Shown here one piece after another: positions 17,357 to 27,913 of a stretch of DNA of 64,000 nt (the stretch's first letter is position 1; each line of letters starts with the position of its first letter). The DNA is taken from contig NZ_VZQQ01000001.1 in the NCBI RefSeq assembly GCF_014397785.1, positions 434,001 to 498,000 of the forward strand. The letters run 5' to 3'. The stretch comes from Paraburkholderia podalyriae. GTDB lineage: Bacteria; Pseudomonadota; Gammaproteobacteria; Burkholderiales; Burkholderiaceae. Below the pieces are notes generated by a model, which was not told where the DNA came from, did no database searches, and was given only the letters and a program-made list of their open reading frames with translations. Both the position numbers and the translations under genes were made by a program.

Positions 17357-18775
17357 ATGAACGCCGCAGTCATCGATTCCCAGAACCAGGATTACGTTGT
17401 TGCCGACATGTCGCTCGCCGGCTGGGGCCGCAAGGAACTCACGATCGCCGAGACCGAAATGCCCGGCCTCATGCAGACGCGCGAAGAGTACCAGGCGCGG
17501 CAGCCGCTGAAGGGCGCGCGCGTCGCCGGCTCGCTGCACATGACGATCCAGACCGGCGTGCTGATCGAGACGCTGACCGCGCTCGGCGCGGACGTGCGCT
17601 GGGCCTCGTGCAACATCTTCTCGACCCAGGACCATGCCGCCGCCGCGATCGCGCAGGCCGGCACGCCGGTGTTCGCGTTCAAGGGCGAATCGCTCGACGA
17701 ATACTGGGAGTTCTCGCACCGCATCTTCGAATGGCCGAACGGCGAGTTCGCCAACATGATTCTCGACGACGGTGGCGACGCGACGCTGCTGCTGATCCTC
17801 GGCTCGAAGGCCGAGAAAGACCGCTCGGTGATCGCCAAGCCGACCAACGAGGAAGAAGTCGCGCTGTACAAGTCGATCGCCGCGCACCTCGAGATCGACC
17901 CGACGTGGTACTCGAAGCGCCTCGCCGCAATCAAGGGCGTCACCGAAGAAACCACGACCGGCGTGCACCGTCTGTACCAGATGGAAAAGGAAGGCCGCCT
18001 GCCGTTCCCGGCCATCAACGTCAACGACTCGGTCACGAAGTCGAAGTTCGACAACCTGTATGGCTGCCGCGAGTCGCTCGTCGACGGCATCAAGCGCGCG
18101 ACCGATGTGATGATCGCGGGCAAGATCGCGGTCGTGGCCGGTTACGGCGACGTGGGCAAGGGCTGCGCGCAATCGCTGCGCGGTCTGGGCGCGACCGTGT
18201 GGGTCACCGAAATCGATCCGATCTGCGCGCTGCAGGCGGCCATGGAAGGCTACCGCGTCGTGACGATGGAATACGCGGCCGACAAGGCCGACATCTTCGT
18301 GACCGCGACCGGCAACTACCATGTGATCAACCACGATCACATGAAGGCGATGCGTCATAACGCGATCGTCTGCAACATCGGCCACTTCGACTCCGAAATC
18401 GACGTCGCGTCGACCCGTCAGTACCAGTGGGAAAACATCAAGCCGCAAGTCGACCACATCATTTTCCCGGACGGCAAGCGCGTGATCCTGCTGGCCGAAG
18501 GTCGTCTCGTGAACCTGGGCTGCGCGACGGGCCACCCGTCGTTCGTGATGTCGAACTCGTTCACGAACCAGACGCTTGCGCAGATCGAACTGTTCACGCA
18601 GGGCGCGAAGTACGAGAACAAGGTGTACGTGCTGCCGAAGCATCTGGACGAGAAGGTCGCGCGTCTGCATCTGGCGCGCATCGGCGCGAACCTGACCGTG
18701 CTGTCCGATGCGCAGGCCGGCTACATCGGCGTCGACAAGAACGGTCCGTTCAAGCCGAACCACTACCGCTACTAA
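17357..18775 (+). CDS. ahcY: Adenosylhomocysteinase (SAH hydrolase)
   Basis: This 472-residue enzyme hydrolyses S-adenosylhomocysteine to adenosine and homocysteine, relieving product inhibition of methyltransferases. Features seen are [21 protein letters not shown] at the N-terminus, the NAD-binding [18 protein letters not shown] (about residues 258-275), and the C-terminal [11 protein letters not shown] that completes the neighbouring subunit's site. The length matches the class with the 40-residue insertion. The ATG at 17357 follows AAAGGAGGGCGTG. It is preceded by an SAH riboswitch and followed by a holin-like gene and metF. Confidence 0.98.
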   Translation: MNAAVIDSQNQDYVVADMSLAGWGRKELTIAETEMPGLMQTREEYQARQPLKGARVAGSLHMTIQTGVLIETLTALGADVRWASCNIFSTQDHAAAAIAQAGTPVFAFKGESLDEYWEFSHRIFEWPNGEFANMILDDGGDATLLLILGSKAEKDRSVIAKPTNEEEVALYKSIAAHLEIDPTWYSKRLAAIKGVTEETTTGVHRLYQMEKEGRLPFPAINVNDSVTKSKFDNLYGCRESLVDGIKRATDVMIAGKIAVVAGYGDVGKGCAQSLRGLGATVWVTEIDPICALQAAMEGYRVVTMEYAADKADIFVTATGNYHVINHDHMKAMRHNAIVCNIGHFDSEIDVASTRQYQWENIKPQVDHIIFPDGKRVILLAEGRLVNLGCATGHPSFVMSNSFTNQTLAQIELFTQGAKYENKVYVLPKHLDEKVARLHLARIGANLTVLSDAQAGYIGVDKNGPFKPNHYRY

Positions 18776-18861
18776 GCACGCGCCCGCCCGCGGGTTCGAT
18801 GCGCGCTTCGGCGTGCCGGGCCACGCGGGCGGCGCTGCAAGCTTGACGGTCTGATCCCGGG

Positions 18862-18886
18862 GCGGCGCGCAATGCGCCGCTTTGTT
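18862..18886 (+). terminator. Hairpin after ahcY (weak terminator or attenuator)
   Basis: GCGGCGC-GCAAT-GCGCCGC is a perfect 7-bp G/C stem followed by TTTGTT. The T-run is broken, so it may only partly stop transcription into the holin-like gene and metF. Confidence 0.4.
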
Positions 18887-18949
18887 CGCCAGCGCCGCTT
18901 TCCGTTTGCTGGACATCTTCTCCGCACAGGTGCTTACAAGGAGTTCTAC

Positions 18950-19303
18950 ATGACCGTGCTGCTGACCTGGCTCATCAACGCGCTCGCGCTGCTGATCATC
19001 ACCTACATCGTTCCGTCGATCCATATCCGTAGCTTCGGCACCGCGCTGATCGTCGCGATCGTGCTCGGTCTCATCAATGCGGTTCTGCGGCCGCTGCTGA
19101 TCCTGCTGACGCTGCCCGTCACGATCCTCACGCTCGGACTCTTCATTCTGGTCGTCAATGCGCTGTGCTTCTGGCTGTGCGCGTCGCTGCTGAAGGGCTT
19201 CGAGGTGGCGGGCTTCTGGTCGGCGTTCTTCGGCTCGATCCTGTACAGCATCGTGTCGTGGCTGCTGTCCGCGCTCATTTTCGGCAACCGCAGTCTAGGT
19301 TGA
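18950..19303 (+). CDS. Small phage-holin-like membrane protein (PF04020 type)
   Basis: This 117-residue, almost entirely hydrophobic protein has four membrane helices and the motif IVLGLINAVLRPLLILLTLPVTILTLGLFILVVNAL, typical of the phage_holin_4_2 family (YvlD-like). Despite the family name these are chromosomal membrane proteins of unknown role and do not indicate a prophage. An AAGGAG ribosome site precedes the ATG. It sits between ahcY and metF, an arrangement I recall in other Burkholderiales. Confidence 0.87.
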   Translation: MTVLLTWLINALALLIITYIVPSIHIRSFGTALIVAIVLGLINAVLRPLLILLTLPVTILTLGLFILVVNALCFWLCASLLKGFEVAGFWSAFFGSILYSIVSWLLSALIFGNRSLG

Positions 19304-19314
19304 CCTCTTTGACT

Positions 19315-20145
19315 ATGAATCCGATCGAACTCTCATTCGAATTCTTCCCGCCGAAAACGCAGGAAGGCATCGACAAACTGCGCGCGACGCGCGCGCAACT
19401 CGTGTCGCTCAAGCCCAAGTTCGTGTCCGTCACGTTCGGCGCCGGCGGCTCGACCCAGCAAGGCACGCTCGATACCGTCATCGACATGGCGAAGGAAGGG
19501 CTCGAGGCGGCGCCGCATCTGTCGTGCATCGGCTCGTCGAGGGAAAGCCTGCGCGCGATCCTGGGCGAGTACCGCGCGCATGGCATCCGCCATATCGTCG
19601 CGCTGCGCGGCGATCTGCCCTCGGGCATGGGCGCGTTCGGCGAGCTGCGCTATGCGTCGGAGCTGGTCAGCTTCATCCGTGCCGAGTTCGGCGACTGGTT
19701 CTGGATCGACGTGGCGGGCTACCCGGAATACCATCCGCAGGCGCGCTCGCCGCGTCACGATCTCGAAAACTTCGCGCGCAAGGTGAAAGCCGGCGCGAAC
19801 TCGGCGATCACGCAGTACTTTTTCAACGCGGACGCGTACTTCCGTTTCGTCGACGATGCGCGCCAGCTCGGCGTCGACGTGCCGATCGTGCCCGGCATCA
19901 TGCCGATCACGAACTTTTCGCAGCTGATGCGCTTCTCCGAAATGTGCGGCGCCGAAGTGCCGCGCTGGATCGCGCGCCGGCTCGAGAGCTTCGGCGACGA
20001 TCGCGAGTCGATCCGCGCGTTCGGCCTCGACGTGGTGACGGATCTGTGTCAACGGCTCGTCGACGCGAAGGTGCCCGGCCTGCACTTCTATACGCTGAAC
20101 GCTGCCGCATCGACCAAGGCGATCTGCGAACGGCTTGGCGTGTAA
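19315..20145 (+). CDS. metF: 5,10-methylenetetrahydrofolate reductase
   Basis: This 276-residue FAD enzyme reduces methylene-THF to methyl-THF, the methyl donor for remethylating homocysteine, and so complements ahcY. The family start NPIELSFEFFPPKTQEGID, the FVSVTFGAGGSTQ motif, and the ALRGD and GIMPI segments are present. The ATG at 19315 is 11 bases after the holin-like gene; longer frames overlap that gene. It is the last gene of the methyl-cycle cluster; a strong hairpin (20156-20180) follows. Confidence 0.97.
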   Translation: MNPIELSFEFFPPKTQEGIDKLRATRAQLVSLKPKFVSVTFGAGGSTQQGTLDTVIDMAKEGLEAAPHLSCIGSSRESLRAILGEYRAHGIRHIVALRGDLPSGMGAFGELRYASELVSFIRAEFGDWFWIDVAGYPEYHPQARSPRHDLENFARKVKAGANSAITQYFFNADAYFRFVDDARQLGVDVPIVPGIMPITNFSQLMRFSEMCGAEVPRWIARRLESFGDDRESIRAFGLDVVTDLCQRLVDAKVPGLHFYTLNAAASTKAICERLGV

Positions 20146-20155
20146 CTGCCATGCC

Positions 20156-20180
20156 CCGCGCGGCCGCAACGGCCGCGCGG
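20156..20180 (+). terminator. Strong hairpin after metF
   Basis: CCGCGCGGCCG-CAA-CGGCCGCGCGG is a perfect 11-bp G/C stem 10 bases after the metF stop. No T-run follows, so it is either a Rho-assisted terminator or an mRNA 3'-end stabiliser. Confidence 0.5.
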
Positions 20181-20237
20181 TCTCCGCCAGTCTCGCGTGC
20201 GTGCGAAATTTGTCCCAAATAGCGTGGTAAGTCCCTG

Positions 20238-20266
20238 TTGAAGCTCATTTTTTGGCTGTCTATCAT
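20238..20266 (+). promoter_or_regulatory. Predicted sigma-70 promoter of dppA1
   Basis: TTGAAG (20238-20243), a 17-base spacer, then TATCAT (20261-20266), 38 bases before the dppA1 ATG. An inverted repeat ATTTG-TCC-CAAAT (20208-20220) lies 17 bases upstream of the -35 and could be an operator. Confidence 0.6.
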
Positions 20267-20304
20267 CGAAATGCAGCTACCCCGGCTGCTGTGCGGAGGA
20301 CGAT

Positions 20305-21963
20305 ATGACAGTGACAAGAATGACTGCGGCACACCGACGGTTCGCGCTTCACCAGTTCTGCCTGCCGGCTCTCGCCGCGCTCGCGGTCGCCACGAGCGGC
20401 CTCGCGCCCACCGCGTCGCAGGCGGCCACGCTGCCCGACAAGACGCTGATCTTCTGCTCCGAAGGCAGCCCGGCGGGCTTCGATACCGCGCAATACACGA
20501 CCAGCGTCGAATTCAGCGCCGGCTCGTACACGGTCTATAACCGGCTCGTCGAATTTGCGCATGGCAGCACCGATATCGAGCCGGGCCTCGCCGAAAAATG
20601 GGACGTGTCGCCCGACGGCCTCACCTACACGTTCCATCTGCGCCGCGGCGTCAAATTCCAGACCACGTCGTACTTCAAGCCGACCCGAGAATTCAACGCG
20701 GACGACGTGGTGTTCACCTACGAGCGCATGCTCGATGCCGAGAACCCGTTCCGCAAGGCGTATCCGGTCAATTTCCCGTACTTCAACGACCTCGGTCTCG
20801 CGAAGAACATCGCCAAAATCGAGAAGGTCGATCCGTACACGGTGCGCTTCACGCTGAAGGAAGTCGACGCGCCGTTCCTGCAGCAGATTGCGATGCCGTT
20901 CGCGTCGATCCTGTCGGCTGAATACACGGATCAGCTGCTCAAGGCGGGCAAGGCGTCCGACATCAACCAGTACCCGGTCGGCACCGGCCCGTTCATCTTC
21001 CGCAGTTACACGAAGGACGACACGATCCGCTTCGACGGCAATCCCGACTACTGGAAGCCGGGCGTCGCGAAAGTCGGCAAGCTGATCTTCGCGATCACCG
21101 TCGATCCGGCCGTGCGCCTGCAAAAGTTGAAGCGCGGCGAATGCCAGGTGATGAGCTATCCGCGCCCGGCCGACATCCCCACCGTGAAGGCCGATGCGTC
21201 GCTCGCGATGCCGAGCGAAGTGGGCTTCAACCTCGGCTATATCGCATACAACACGACCAAAAAGCCGCTCGACAACGCGCTAGTGCGCCGCGCGCTCGAC
21301 ATGTCGGTCAACAAGAAGGCGATCATCGACGCGGTCTATCAGGGCGCGGGCCAGGCCGCGACTAATCCGATGCCGCCGACGCAATGGGGCTACGACAAGA
21401 ATCTGAAGGACGCGCCGTACGACGTCGACAAGGCGAAGGCGCTGCTGAAGCAGGCGGGCTACCCCGACGGCTTCGAGCTGACGCTGTGGGCGATGCCGGT
21501 GCAGCGGCCGTATAACCCTAACGCGCGCCTGATGGCCGAAATGCTGCAGTCGGACTGGGCGAAGATCGGCGTCAAGGTGAATATCGTCACCTACGAATGG
21601 GGCGAGTACATTCGCCGCGGGCACGCCGGCGAACATCAGGCGATGCTGATCGGCTGGACGGGTGACTACGGCGACCCCGACAACTGGCTCGGCGTGTTGC
21701 TCGGCTGCGACGCGGTCAACGGCAGTAACTTCTCCAAGTGGTGCTACAAGCCCTATGACGATCTGATCAAGCAGGGCCGCAGCACCACCAACATGGCCGA
21801 TCGCACTAAGGCCTATACGCAGGCTCAGGAAATCTTCAAGGACCAGGTGCCGTTCACGCCGATCGCGCATTCGACCGTCTATCAGCCGATCAGCAAGAAC
21901 GTGACGGGCTTCAAGATCGATCCGTTCGGGCCGACTCAATTCCTGGAGGTCGGACTGAAGTAA
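20305..21963 (+). CDS. dppA1: Peptide ABC transporter substrate-binding protein 1 (DppA-like)
   Basis: This 552-residue periplasmic protein has a Sec signal peptide (about residues 1-40, ending QAATLP) and an SBP_bac_5 peptide-binding fold: KTLIFCSEGSPAGFD, EPGLAEKWDVSPDGLTYTFHLRRGVKFQ, IGWTGDYGDPDNWLGVLLGCDAVNG. It delivers dipeptides or similar ligands (haem in some DppA proteins) to DppBCDF. A GGAGGACG ribosome site precedes the ATG. It is closely similar along its length to the next gene, so the pair arose by tandem duplication. The symbol is used by family, not by tested substrate. Confidence 0.93.
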   Translation: MTVTRMTAAHRRFALHQFCLPALAALAVATSGLAPTASQAATLPDKTLIFCSEGSPAGFDTAQYTTSVEFSAGSYTVYNRLVEFAHGSTDIEPGLAEKWDVSPDGLTYTFHLRRGVKFQTTSYFKPTREFNADDVVFTYERMLDAENPFRKAYPVNFPYFNDLGLAKNIAKIEKVDPYTVRFTLKEVDAPFLQQIAMPFASILSAEYTDQLLKAGKASDINQYPVGTGPFIFRSYTKDDTIRFDGNPDYWKPGVAKVGKLIFAITVDPAVRLQKLKRGECQVMSYPRPADIPTVKADASLAMPSEVGFNLGYIAYNTTKKPLDNALVRRALDMSVNKKAIIDAVYQGAGQAATNPMPPTQWGYDKNLKDAPYDVDKAKALLKQAGYPDGFELTLWAMPVQRPYNPNARLMAEMLQSDWAKIGVKVNIVTYEWGEYIRRGHAGEHQAMLIGWTGDYGDPDNWLGVLLGCDAVNGSNFSKWCYKPYDDLIKQGRSTTNMADRTKAYTQAQEIFKDQVPFTPIAHSTVYQPISKNVTGFKIDPFGPTQFLEVGLK

Positions 21964-22133
21964 GCGGACGCGGCGCGTTTTTTGCACCGCTTTCGTCGCC
22001 GGGCGGCCCGAATGGGCTGGCCCAGCTCGCGGCAAAACCGCGGCAAAACGTTTGCACGAAGTGTTTCCTATCGTCAACAGAGGGATTTTGCTCCGCTTGG
22101 TGGCCGGGCCAAGCTCAAGTAATATCCCGCTAC

Positions 22134-22149
22134 GCCGGCGCAAGCCGGC
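22134..22149 (+). promoter_or_regulatory. Tetraloop hairpin in front of dppA2
   Basis: GCCGGC-GCAA-GCCGGC: a 6-bp G/C stem closed by a GNRA-type GCAA tetraloop, 9 bases before the GGAGG ribosome site of dppA2. It may stabilise the dppA2 mRNA 5' end or the dppA1 3' end. Confidence 0.45.
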
Positions 22150-22167
22150 CCTGAACCTGGAGGAAAC

Positions 22168-23799
22168 ATGAAGCAAAACAATCTGTTGCGCGCCGCGCGT
22201 GTGACTACGCTCGTCGCTGCCGCAGCGGCATCCCTGCTTGGCGTGACGAGCGCGCAGGCCGCTGGGATCCCGAACAAGACCCTCGTTTACTGCTCGGAAG
22301 GCAGTCCCGCGGGCTTCGATCCGGCCCAATACACGACGGGCGTCGACTTCACGGCCAACACGTTCACCGTCTATAACCGCCTCGTCGAATTCGAGCGCGG
22401 CGGCACCAAGGTCGAGCCGGGCCTCGCGGAGAAGTGGGACGTGTCGCCCGATGGCAAGACCTATACGTTCCATCTGCGTCATGGCGTGAAGTTCCAGACG
22501 ACTTCGTTCTTCAAGCCGACGCGCGAATTCAATGCGGACGACGTGGTCTTCTCGTTCCAGCGCATGCTCGACCCGAACCAGCCGTTCCGCAAGGCATATC
22601 CGGTGCAGTTCCCGTACTTCACCGACATGGGCCTCGACAAGCTGATCACGAGCGTCGAGAAAGTCGATCCGTACACGGTCAAGTTCACGCTGAAGGAAGT
22701 CAACGCGCCGTTCATCCAGAATCTGGCGATGGAATACGCATCGATCCTGTCGGCTGAATATGCGGATCAGCTGCTGAAGGCCGGCAAGGCCGCCGACATC
22801 AACCAGTTCCCGGTCGGCACCGGCCCGTTCATCTTCCGCAGCTACACGAAGGACGCGACGATCCGTTTCGACGGCAACCCTGACTACTGGAAGCCGGGCG
22901 CGGTGAAGATCTCGAAGCTGATCTTCTCGATCACGCCAGACGCCGGCGTGCGCGTGCAGAAGATCAAGCGCGACGAATGCCAGGTGATGAGCTATCCGCG
23001 CCCGGCCGACATCGCGCCGCTGAAGGCCGAGCCGAACATCGACATGCCGTCGCAGCCGGGCTTCAACCTCGGCTACCTCGCGTACAACGTGACGCACAAA
23101 CCGGTCGACAAGCTCGAAGTGCGCCAGGCGCTCGACATGGCGATCAACAAGAAGGCGATCATCGACTCGGTCTACCAGGGCGCGGGCCAGCTCGCGACGA
23201 ACCCGATGCCGCCGACGCAATGGTCGTTCGTCAAGAACCTGCCGGCCGCCTCGTACGACGCGGCCAAGGCGAAGGATCTGCTCGCGAAGGCCGGCTACCC
23301 GAACGGCTTCGACATCACGCTGTGGGCGATGCCGGTGCAGCGCGCGTACAACCCGAACGCGCGTCTGATGGCGGAAATGATCCAGGCGGACTGGGCGAAG
23401 ATCGGCGTGAAGGCGAAGATCGTCACGTACGAATGGGGTGAGTACATCAAGCGCGCGCACGCGGGCGAAGACGACTCGATGCTGATCGGCTGGACCGGCG
23501 ACAACGGCGATCCGGACAACTGGCTCGGCACGCTCCTCGGCTGCGAGGCGATCAACGGCAACAACTTCTCCAAGTGGTGCTACAAGCCGTTCGACGATCT
23601 GATCCAGAAGGGCCGCACGACGTCGGACGTGGCGACGCGCACGAAGATCTACGGCGACGCGCAGCATATTTTCGCGCAGCAACTGCCGTTCTCGCCGATT
23701 GCGCACTCGACCGTCTATCAGCCGGTCAGCAAGAAGGTGGTCGACATGCGCATCGAACCGCTCGGCTACGCGCGCTTCGACGGTGTCAGCGTCAAGTAA
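22168..23799 (+). CDS. dppA2: Peptide ABC transporter substrate-binding protein 2 (DppA-like)
   Basis: This 543-residue paralogue of the preceding gene has a signal peptide ending about AQAAG, then KTLVYCSEGSPAGFDPAQYTTGVDF and the same domain order and C-terminal IGWTGDNGDPDNWLGTLLGCEAING segment. A strong GGAGGAAAC ribosome site lies before the ATG. It sits directly before an intrinsic terminator and dppBCDF. Two binding proteins for one permease suggest either a broadened substrate range or dosage; differing residues near the ligand site cannot be judged by eye. Confidence 0.94.
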   Translation: MKQNNLLRAARVTTLVAAAAASLLGVTSAQAAGIPNKTLVYCSEGSPAGFDPAQYTTGVDFTANTFTVYNRLVEFERGGTKVEPGLAEKWDVSPDGKTYTFHLRHGVKFQTTSFFKPTREFNADDVVFSFQRMLDPNQPFRKAYPVQFPYFTDMGLDKLITSVEKVDPYTVKFTLKEVNAPFIQNLAMEYASILSAEYADQLLKAGKAADINQFPVGTGPFIFRSYTKDATIRFDGNPDYWKPGAVKISKLIFSITPDAGVRVQKIKRDECQVMSYPRPADIAPLKAEPNIDMPSQPGFNLGYLAYNVTHKPVDKLEVRQALDMAINKKAIIDSVYQGAGQLATNPMPPTQWSFVKNLPAASYDAAKAKDLLAKAGYPNGFDITLWAMPVQRAYNPNARLMAEMIQADWAKIGVKAKIVTYEWGEYIKRAHAGEDDSMLIGWTGDNGDPDNWLGTLLGCEAINGNNFSKWCYKPFDDLIQKGRTTSDVATRTKIYGDAQHIFAQQLPFSPIAHSTVYQPVSKKVVDMRIEPLGYARFDGVSVK

Positions 23800-23820
23800 T
23801 CCGTAAAGTTCGCACAGTAG

Positions 23821-23850
23821 GCCGCAATACAGTACGCCGCAACACAGTAC
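23821..23850. repeat. 15-bp tandem repeat, two copies
   Basis: GCCGCAATACAGTAC is followed directly by GCCGCAACACAGTAC (one mismatch), with a partial third unit (CGCACAGTAG) just upstream. It lies in the dppA2-dppB gap, before the terminator. Confidence 0.8.
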
Positions 23851-23885
23851 ACTTTTCGCACGGTTAGAAAACTGGTCGAAATGGT

Positions 23886-23928
23886 CCGGCGACCGGGGTC
23901 ACGAGCCCTCGTCGCCGGTTGCGTTTTT
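23886..23928 (+). terminator. Intrinsic terminator or attenuator between dppA2 and dppB
   Basis: CCGGCGAC (23886-23893) pairs perfectly with GTCGCCGG (23911-23918); GGGG/CCC inside can extend the structure. It is followed by TTGCG and six Ts (23923-23928). As dppB starts 28 bases later with no obvious new promoter, it probably works as a partial terminator that keeps binding-protein levels above permease levels. Confidence 0.7.
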
Positions 23929-23955
23929 TCATCACCAGTACCATGGGAGCGAACC

Positions 23956-24966
23956 ATGTTCCGCTTCGTTTTGCGCCGCATCGGCATGGTGATACCGACG
24001 TTCATCGGCATCACGATCCTCGCGTTCGCGCTGATTCACCTGATCCCGGGCGACCCCATCGAAGTGATGATGGGCGAGCGCGGCGTCGATCCGGCCATGC
24101 ATGCGGCCGCGATGCACCGCCTGGGGCTCGACGAGCCCTTGCCACTGCAGTACTTCCACTACATCGCCCGCGCCGTGCACGGCAACCTCGGCACTTCGAT
24201 CATCACCAACACGAGCGTGATGGGCGAATTCCTCGCGCGCTTTCCCGCCACCGTCGAACTGTCGCTCTGCGCGATGCTGTTCGCGCTGATCGTCGGCCTG
24301 CCGGCGGGCGTGTTCGCGGCGTTGAGGCGCGGCACGGTGCTCGATCACGGCGTGATGGGCACCGCGCTGACCGGTTACTCGATGCCGATCTTCTGGTGGG
24401 GCTTGATCCTCATCATGGTGTTCTCGGTCAAGTTCGGCTTGACGCCGGTGTCGGGCCGCATCGCGGTCGAATACGACATTCCGCACGTGACCGGCTTCAT
24501 GCTGATCGACTCGCTGATGTCCACCGACGAAGGCGCGTTCAAGTCCGCGCTCAGCCATCTGATCCTGCCCGCGATCGTGCTCGGCACGATCCCGCTCGCG
24601 GTCGTCGCGCGTATGACGCGCTCGTCGATGCTCGAAGTGCTGCGCGAAGATTACATCCGCACCGCGCGCGCGAAGGGTTTGTCGCCGGGACGCGTGATCG
24701 TCGTGCATGCGCTGCGCAATGCGCTGATTCCGGTCGTCACCGTGATCGGCCTGCAGGTCGGCACATTGCTTGCGGGCGCGGTGCTGACCGAAACGCTGTT
24801 TTCATGGCCGGGCATCGGCAAGTGGCTGATCGACGCGATCGGCCGGCGCGATTATCCAGTCGTGCAGGGCGGTATCCTGCTGATCGCGACGCTGGTGATC
24901 GTCGTGAACCTCGTCGTCGATCTGTTGTACGGCGTGCTCAACCCGCGCATTCGCCATACGAGGTAA
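23956..24966 (+). CDS. dppB: Peptide ABC transporter permease DppB
   Basis: This 336-residue inner-membrane permease begins MFRFVLRRIGMVIPTFIGITILAFALIHLIPGDP, typical of DppB/OppB. It has further membrane segments and the EAA loop that contacts the ATPases (LREDYIRTARAKGLSPGRVIVVHALRNALIPV). The ATG at 23956 is chosen because it gives the standard N-terminus; an in-frame start upstream would lie in the terminator. It is 6 bases from dppC. Confidence 0.96.
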   Translation: MFRFVLRRIGMVIPTFIGITILAFALIHLIPGDPIEVMMGERGVDPAMHAAAMHRLGLDEPLPLQYFHYIARAVHGNLGTSIITNTSVMGEFLARFPATVELSLCAMLFALIVGLPAGVFAALRRGTVLDHGVMGTALTGYSMPIFWWGLILIMVFSVKFGLTPVSGRIAVEYDIPHVTGFMLIDSLMSTDEGAFKSALSHLILPAIVLGTIPLAVVARMTRSSMLEVLREDYIRTARAKGLSPGRVIVVHALRNALIPVVTVIGLQVGTLLAGAVLTETLFSWPGIGKWLIDAIGRRDYPVVQGGILLIATLVIVVNLVVDLLYGVLNPRIRHTR

Positions 24967-24972
24967 ATCACC

Positions 24973-25890
24973 GTGGCTGACATTCAAAACACCGTCCCCC
25001 AAGCGGTCACACCACCGAGCGGCCGCGCCATCGCGGCTCGCGAATTCTGGGCCAACTTCTCGCGCAACCGCGGCGCGGTCGGCGCGGGCATCATCGTGCT
25101 GGTGCTGATCTTCATCGCGATCTTCGCGCCGCTGATCGCGCCGCATAGCCCGATCGAGCAGTACCGCGACTTCGTGAAGATCCCGCCCGCGTGGCTCGAC
25201 GGCGGCAACTGGAAGTTCATTCTCGGTACCGACGAAGCGGGCCGCGACATTCTGTCGCGTCTGATGTTTGGCGCGCGGCTGTCGTTCTGGATCGGCTTCG
25301 TGTCGGTGGTGCTCGCGTTGATTCCGGGCGTCGTGCTCGGCCTCGTCGCCGCGTTCTTCGAGAAATGGGCCGACACGCCGATCATGCGCATCATGGACGT
25401 GCTGCTCGCGCTGCCGTCGCTGTTGCTCGCGGTCGCCGTGGTCGCGATCATCGGTCCGGGTCTGGTCAACACGATGCTCGCGATCGCGATCGTCGCGCTG
25501 CCGGGCTACGTGCGTCTGACGCGCGCGTCGGCGCAGGGCGAGTTGCAGAAGGAGTATGTGACGGCGTCGCGCGTCGCGGGTGCGAGCACATTGCGGCTGA
25601 TGTTCTCGCAGGTGCTGCCTAACTGCACCGCGCCGCTGATCGTGCAGGCAACGCTCGGCTTTTCGTCGGCGATTCTCGATGCCGCCGCGCTCGGCTTCCT
25701 CGGCCTCGGCGTGCAGCCGCCGTCGGCGGAGTGGGGCGCGATGCTCGCGTCGGCGCGCGATTATATCGACAGCGCGTGGTGGATCGTTACGATGCCTGGC
25801 TTGTCCATCCTGATCTCGGTGCTTTCGATCAACCTGCTCGGCGACGGGCTGCGCGACGCGCTCGATCCCAAACTGAAACGGATGGCGTGA
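24973..25890 (+). CDS. dppC: Peptide ABC transporter permease DppC
   Basis: This 305-residue permease has the N-terminal OppC-type segment ([38 protein letters not shown]), the [17 protein letters not shown] motif and the EAA loop ([27 protein letters not shown]). It appears to start with GTG, 6 bases after the dppB stop. It pairs with DppB as the transmembrane channel. Confidence 0.95.
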   Translation: MADIQNTVPQAVTPPSGRAIAAREFWANFSRNRGAVGAGIIVLVLIFIAIFAPLIAPHSPIEQYRDFVKIPPAWLDGGNWKFILGTDEAGRDILSRLMFGARLSFWIGFVSVVLALIPGVVLGLVAAFFEKWADTPIMRIMDVLLALPSLLLAVAVVAIIGPGLVNTMLAIAIVALPGYVRLTRASAQGELQKEYVTASRVAGASTLRLMFSQVLPNCTAPLIVQATLGFSSAILDAAALGFLGLGVQPPSAEWGAMLASARDYIDSAWWIVTMPGLSILISVLSINLLGDGLRDALDPKLKRMA

Positions 25891-25892
25891 CC

Positions 25893-26893
25893 ATGAGCAA
25901 TCTATTGACCATCCGCAATCTCGCGGTCAGCTTCGGCGGCCTGCCCGCGGTCGACCGCATCAATCTCGACGTCGCGCCCGGTGAAGTGGTCGGCGTGGTC
26001 GGCGAATCGGGCTCGGGCAAGAGCGTGACGATGATGGCGCTGATGGGCCTGATCGACGCGCCCGGCAAGGTCACCGCCGACGAAATCACGTTCGACGGCA
26101 AGAACCTGCTGAACGCCTCCGCCAGACAACGCCGCAAGATCATCGGCAAGGACATCGCGATGGTGTTCCAGGACGCGCTGACGAGCCTGAACCCGAGCTA
26201 CACGGTCGGCTATCAGATCAAGGAAGTGCTGAAGCTGCACGAAGGCTTGCGCGGCGGCGCGCTGGACAAACGCGCGCTCGAACTGCTCGACCAGGTCGGT
26301 ATTCCCGATGCGAAAAGCCGCATTGGCTCATTTCCGCATCAGATGTCGGGCGGCATGAACCAGCGCGTGATGATCGCGATGGCGATCGCCTGCAACCCGA
26401 AGCTGCTGATCGCCGACGAGCCGACCACCGCGCTCGACGTGACGATCCAGGCGCAGATCATGGAACTGTTGATGCGCCTGCAGAAGGAACGCGGCATGGC
26501 GCTCGTGCTGATTTCGCACGATCTGGCCGTGGTCTCCGAAGTCGCGCAGCGCGTTGCCGTGATGTACGCGGGCGAGGTGATCGAGACGAACAAGGTGCCG
26601 GACATCTTCGCCGCGCCTCATCATCCGTACACGGAAGCGCTGCTGGCCGCGATTCCCGAGCACAACGTGGGCGCGGTGCGGCTCGCGGCGTTGCCGGGCA
26701 TGGTGCCGGGCCGCGACGACCGGCCCAAGGGGTGCCTGTTCGCACCGCGCTGCAAGTACGTGATCGACGACTGCATGAAGGCCCGCCCCGCGCTCGCGCC
26801 GCTGCCCGCTCACGCCGACTTCACGCGCGTGCGCTGCATCAAGCCGCTGAACCTCGAGAAGGACGCCAACGTTTACACGCAAGGAGGCGCCCG

Positions 26894-26897
<4 letters not shown>
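25893..26897 (+). CDS. dppD: Peptide ABC transporter ATPase DppD
   Basis: This 334-residue ATPase has Walker [12 protein letters not shown] signature MSGGMNQRV, Walker [14 protein letters not shown], and the C-terminal OppD/F domain with the Cys cluster ([15 protein letters not shown]) typical of dipeptide transporter ATPases, which may bind an iron-sulfur cluster. The ATG is 2 bases after the dppC stop. Its own stop overlaps dppF (ATGA). Confidence 0.96.

Positions 26898-27905
<1,008 letters not shown>

Positions 27906-27913
<8 letters not shown>

Noticed and set aside
18950..19303. A phage holin, suggesting a prophage
   Set aside because: The family name is misleading; the gene is in a conserved ahcY-metF cluster and no other phage gene is nearby.
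21280..23706. A very long minus-strand open frame (808 codons) across dppA1 and dppA2
   Set aside because: It is antisense to two clearly real binding-protein genes; long antisense frames arise from high G/C at third positions, and the translation is Arg/His/Val-rich with no family signature.
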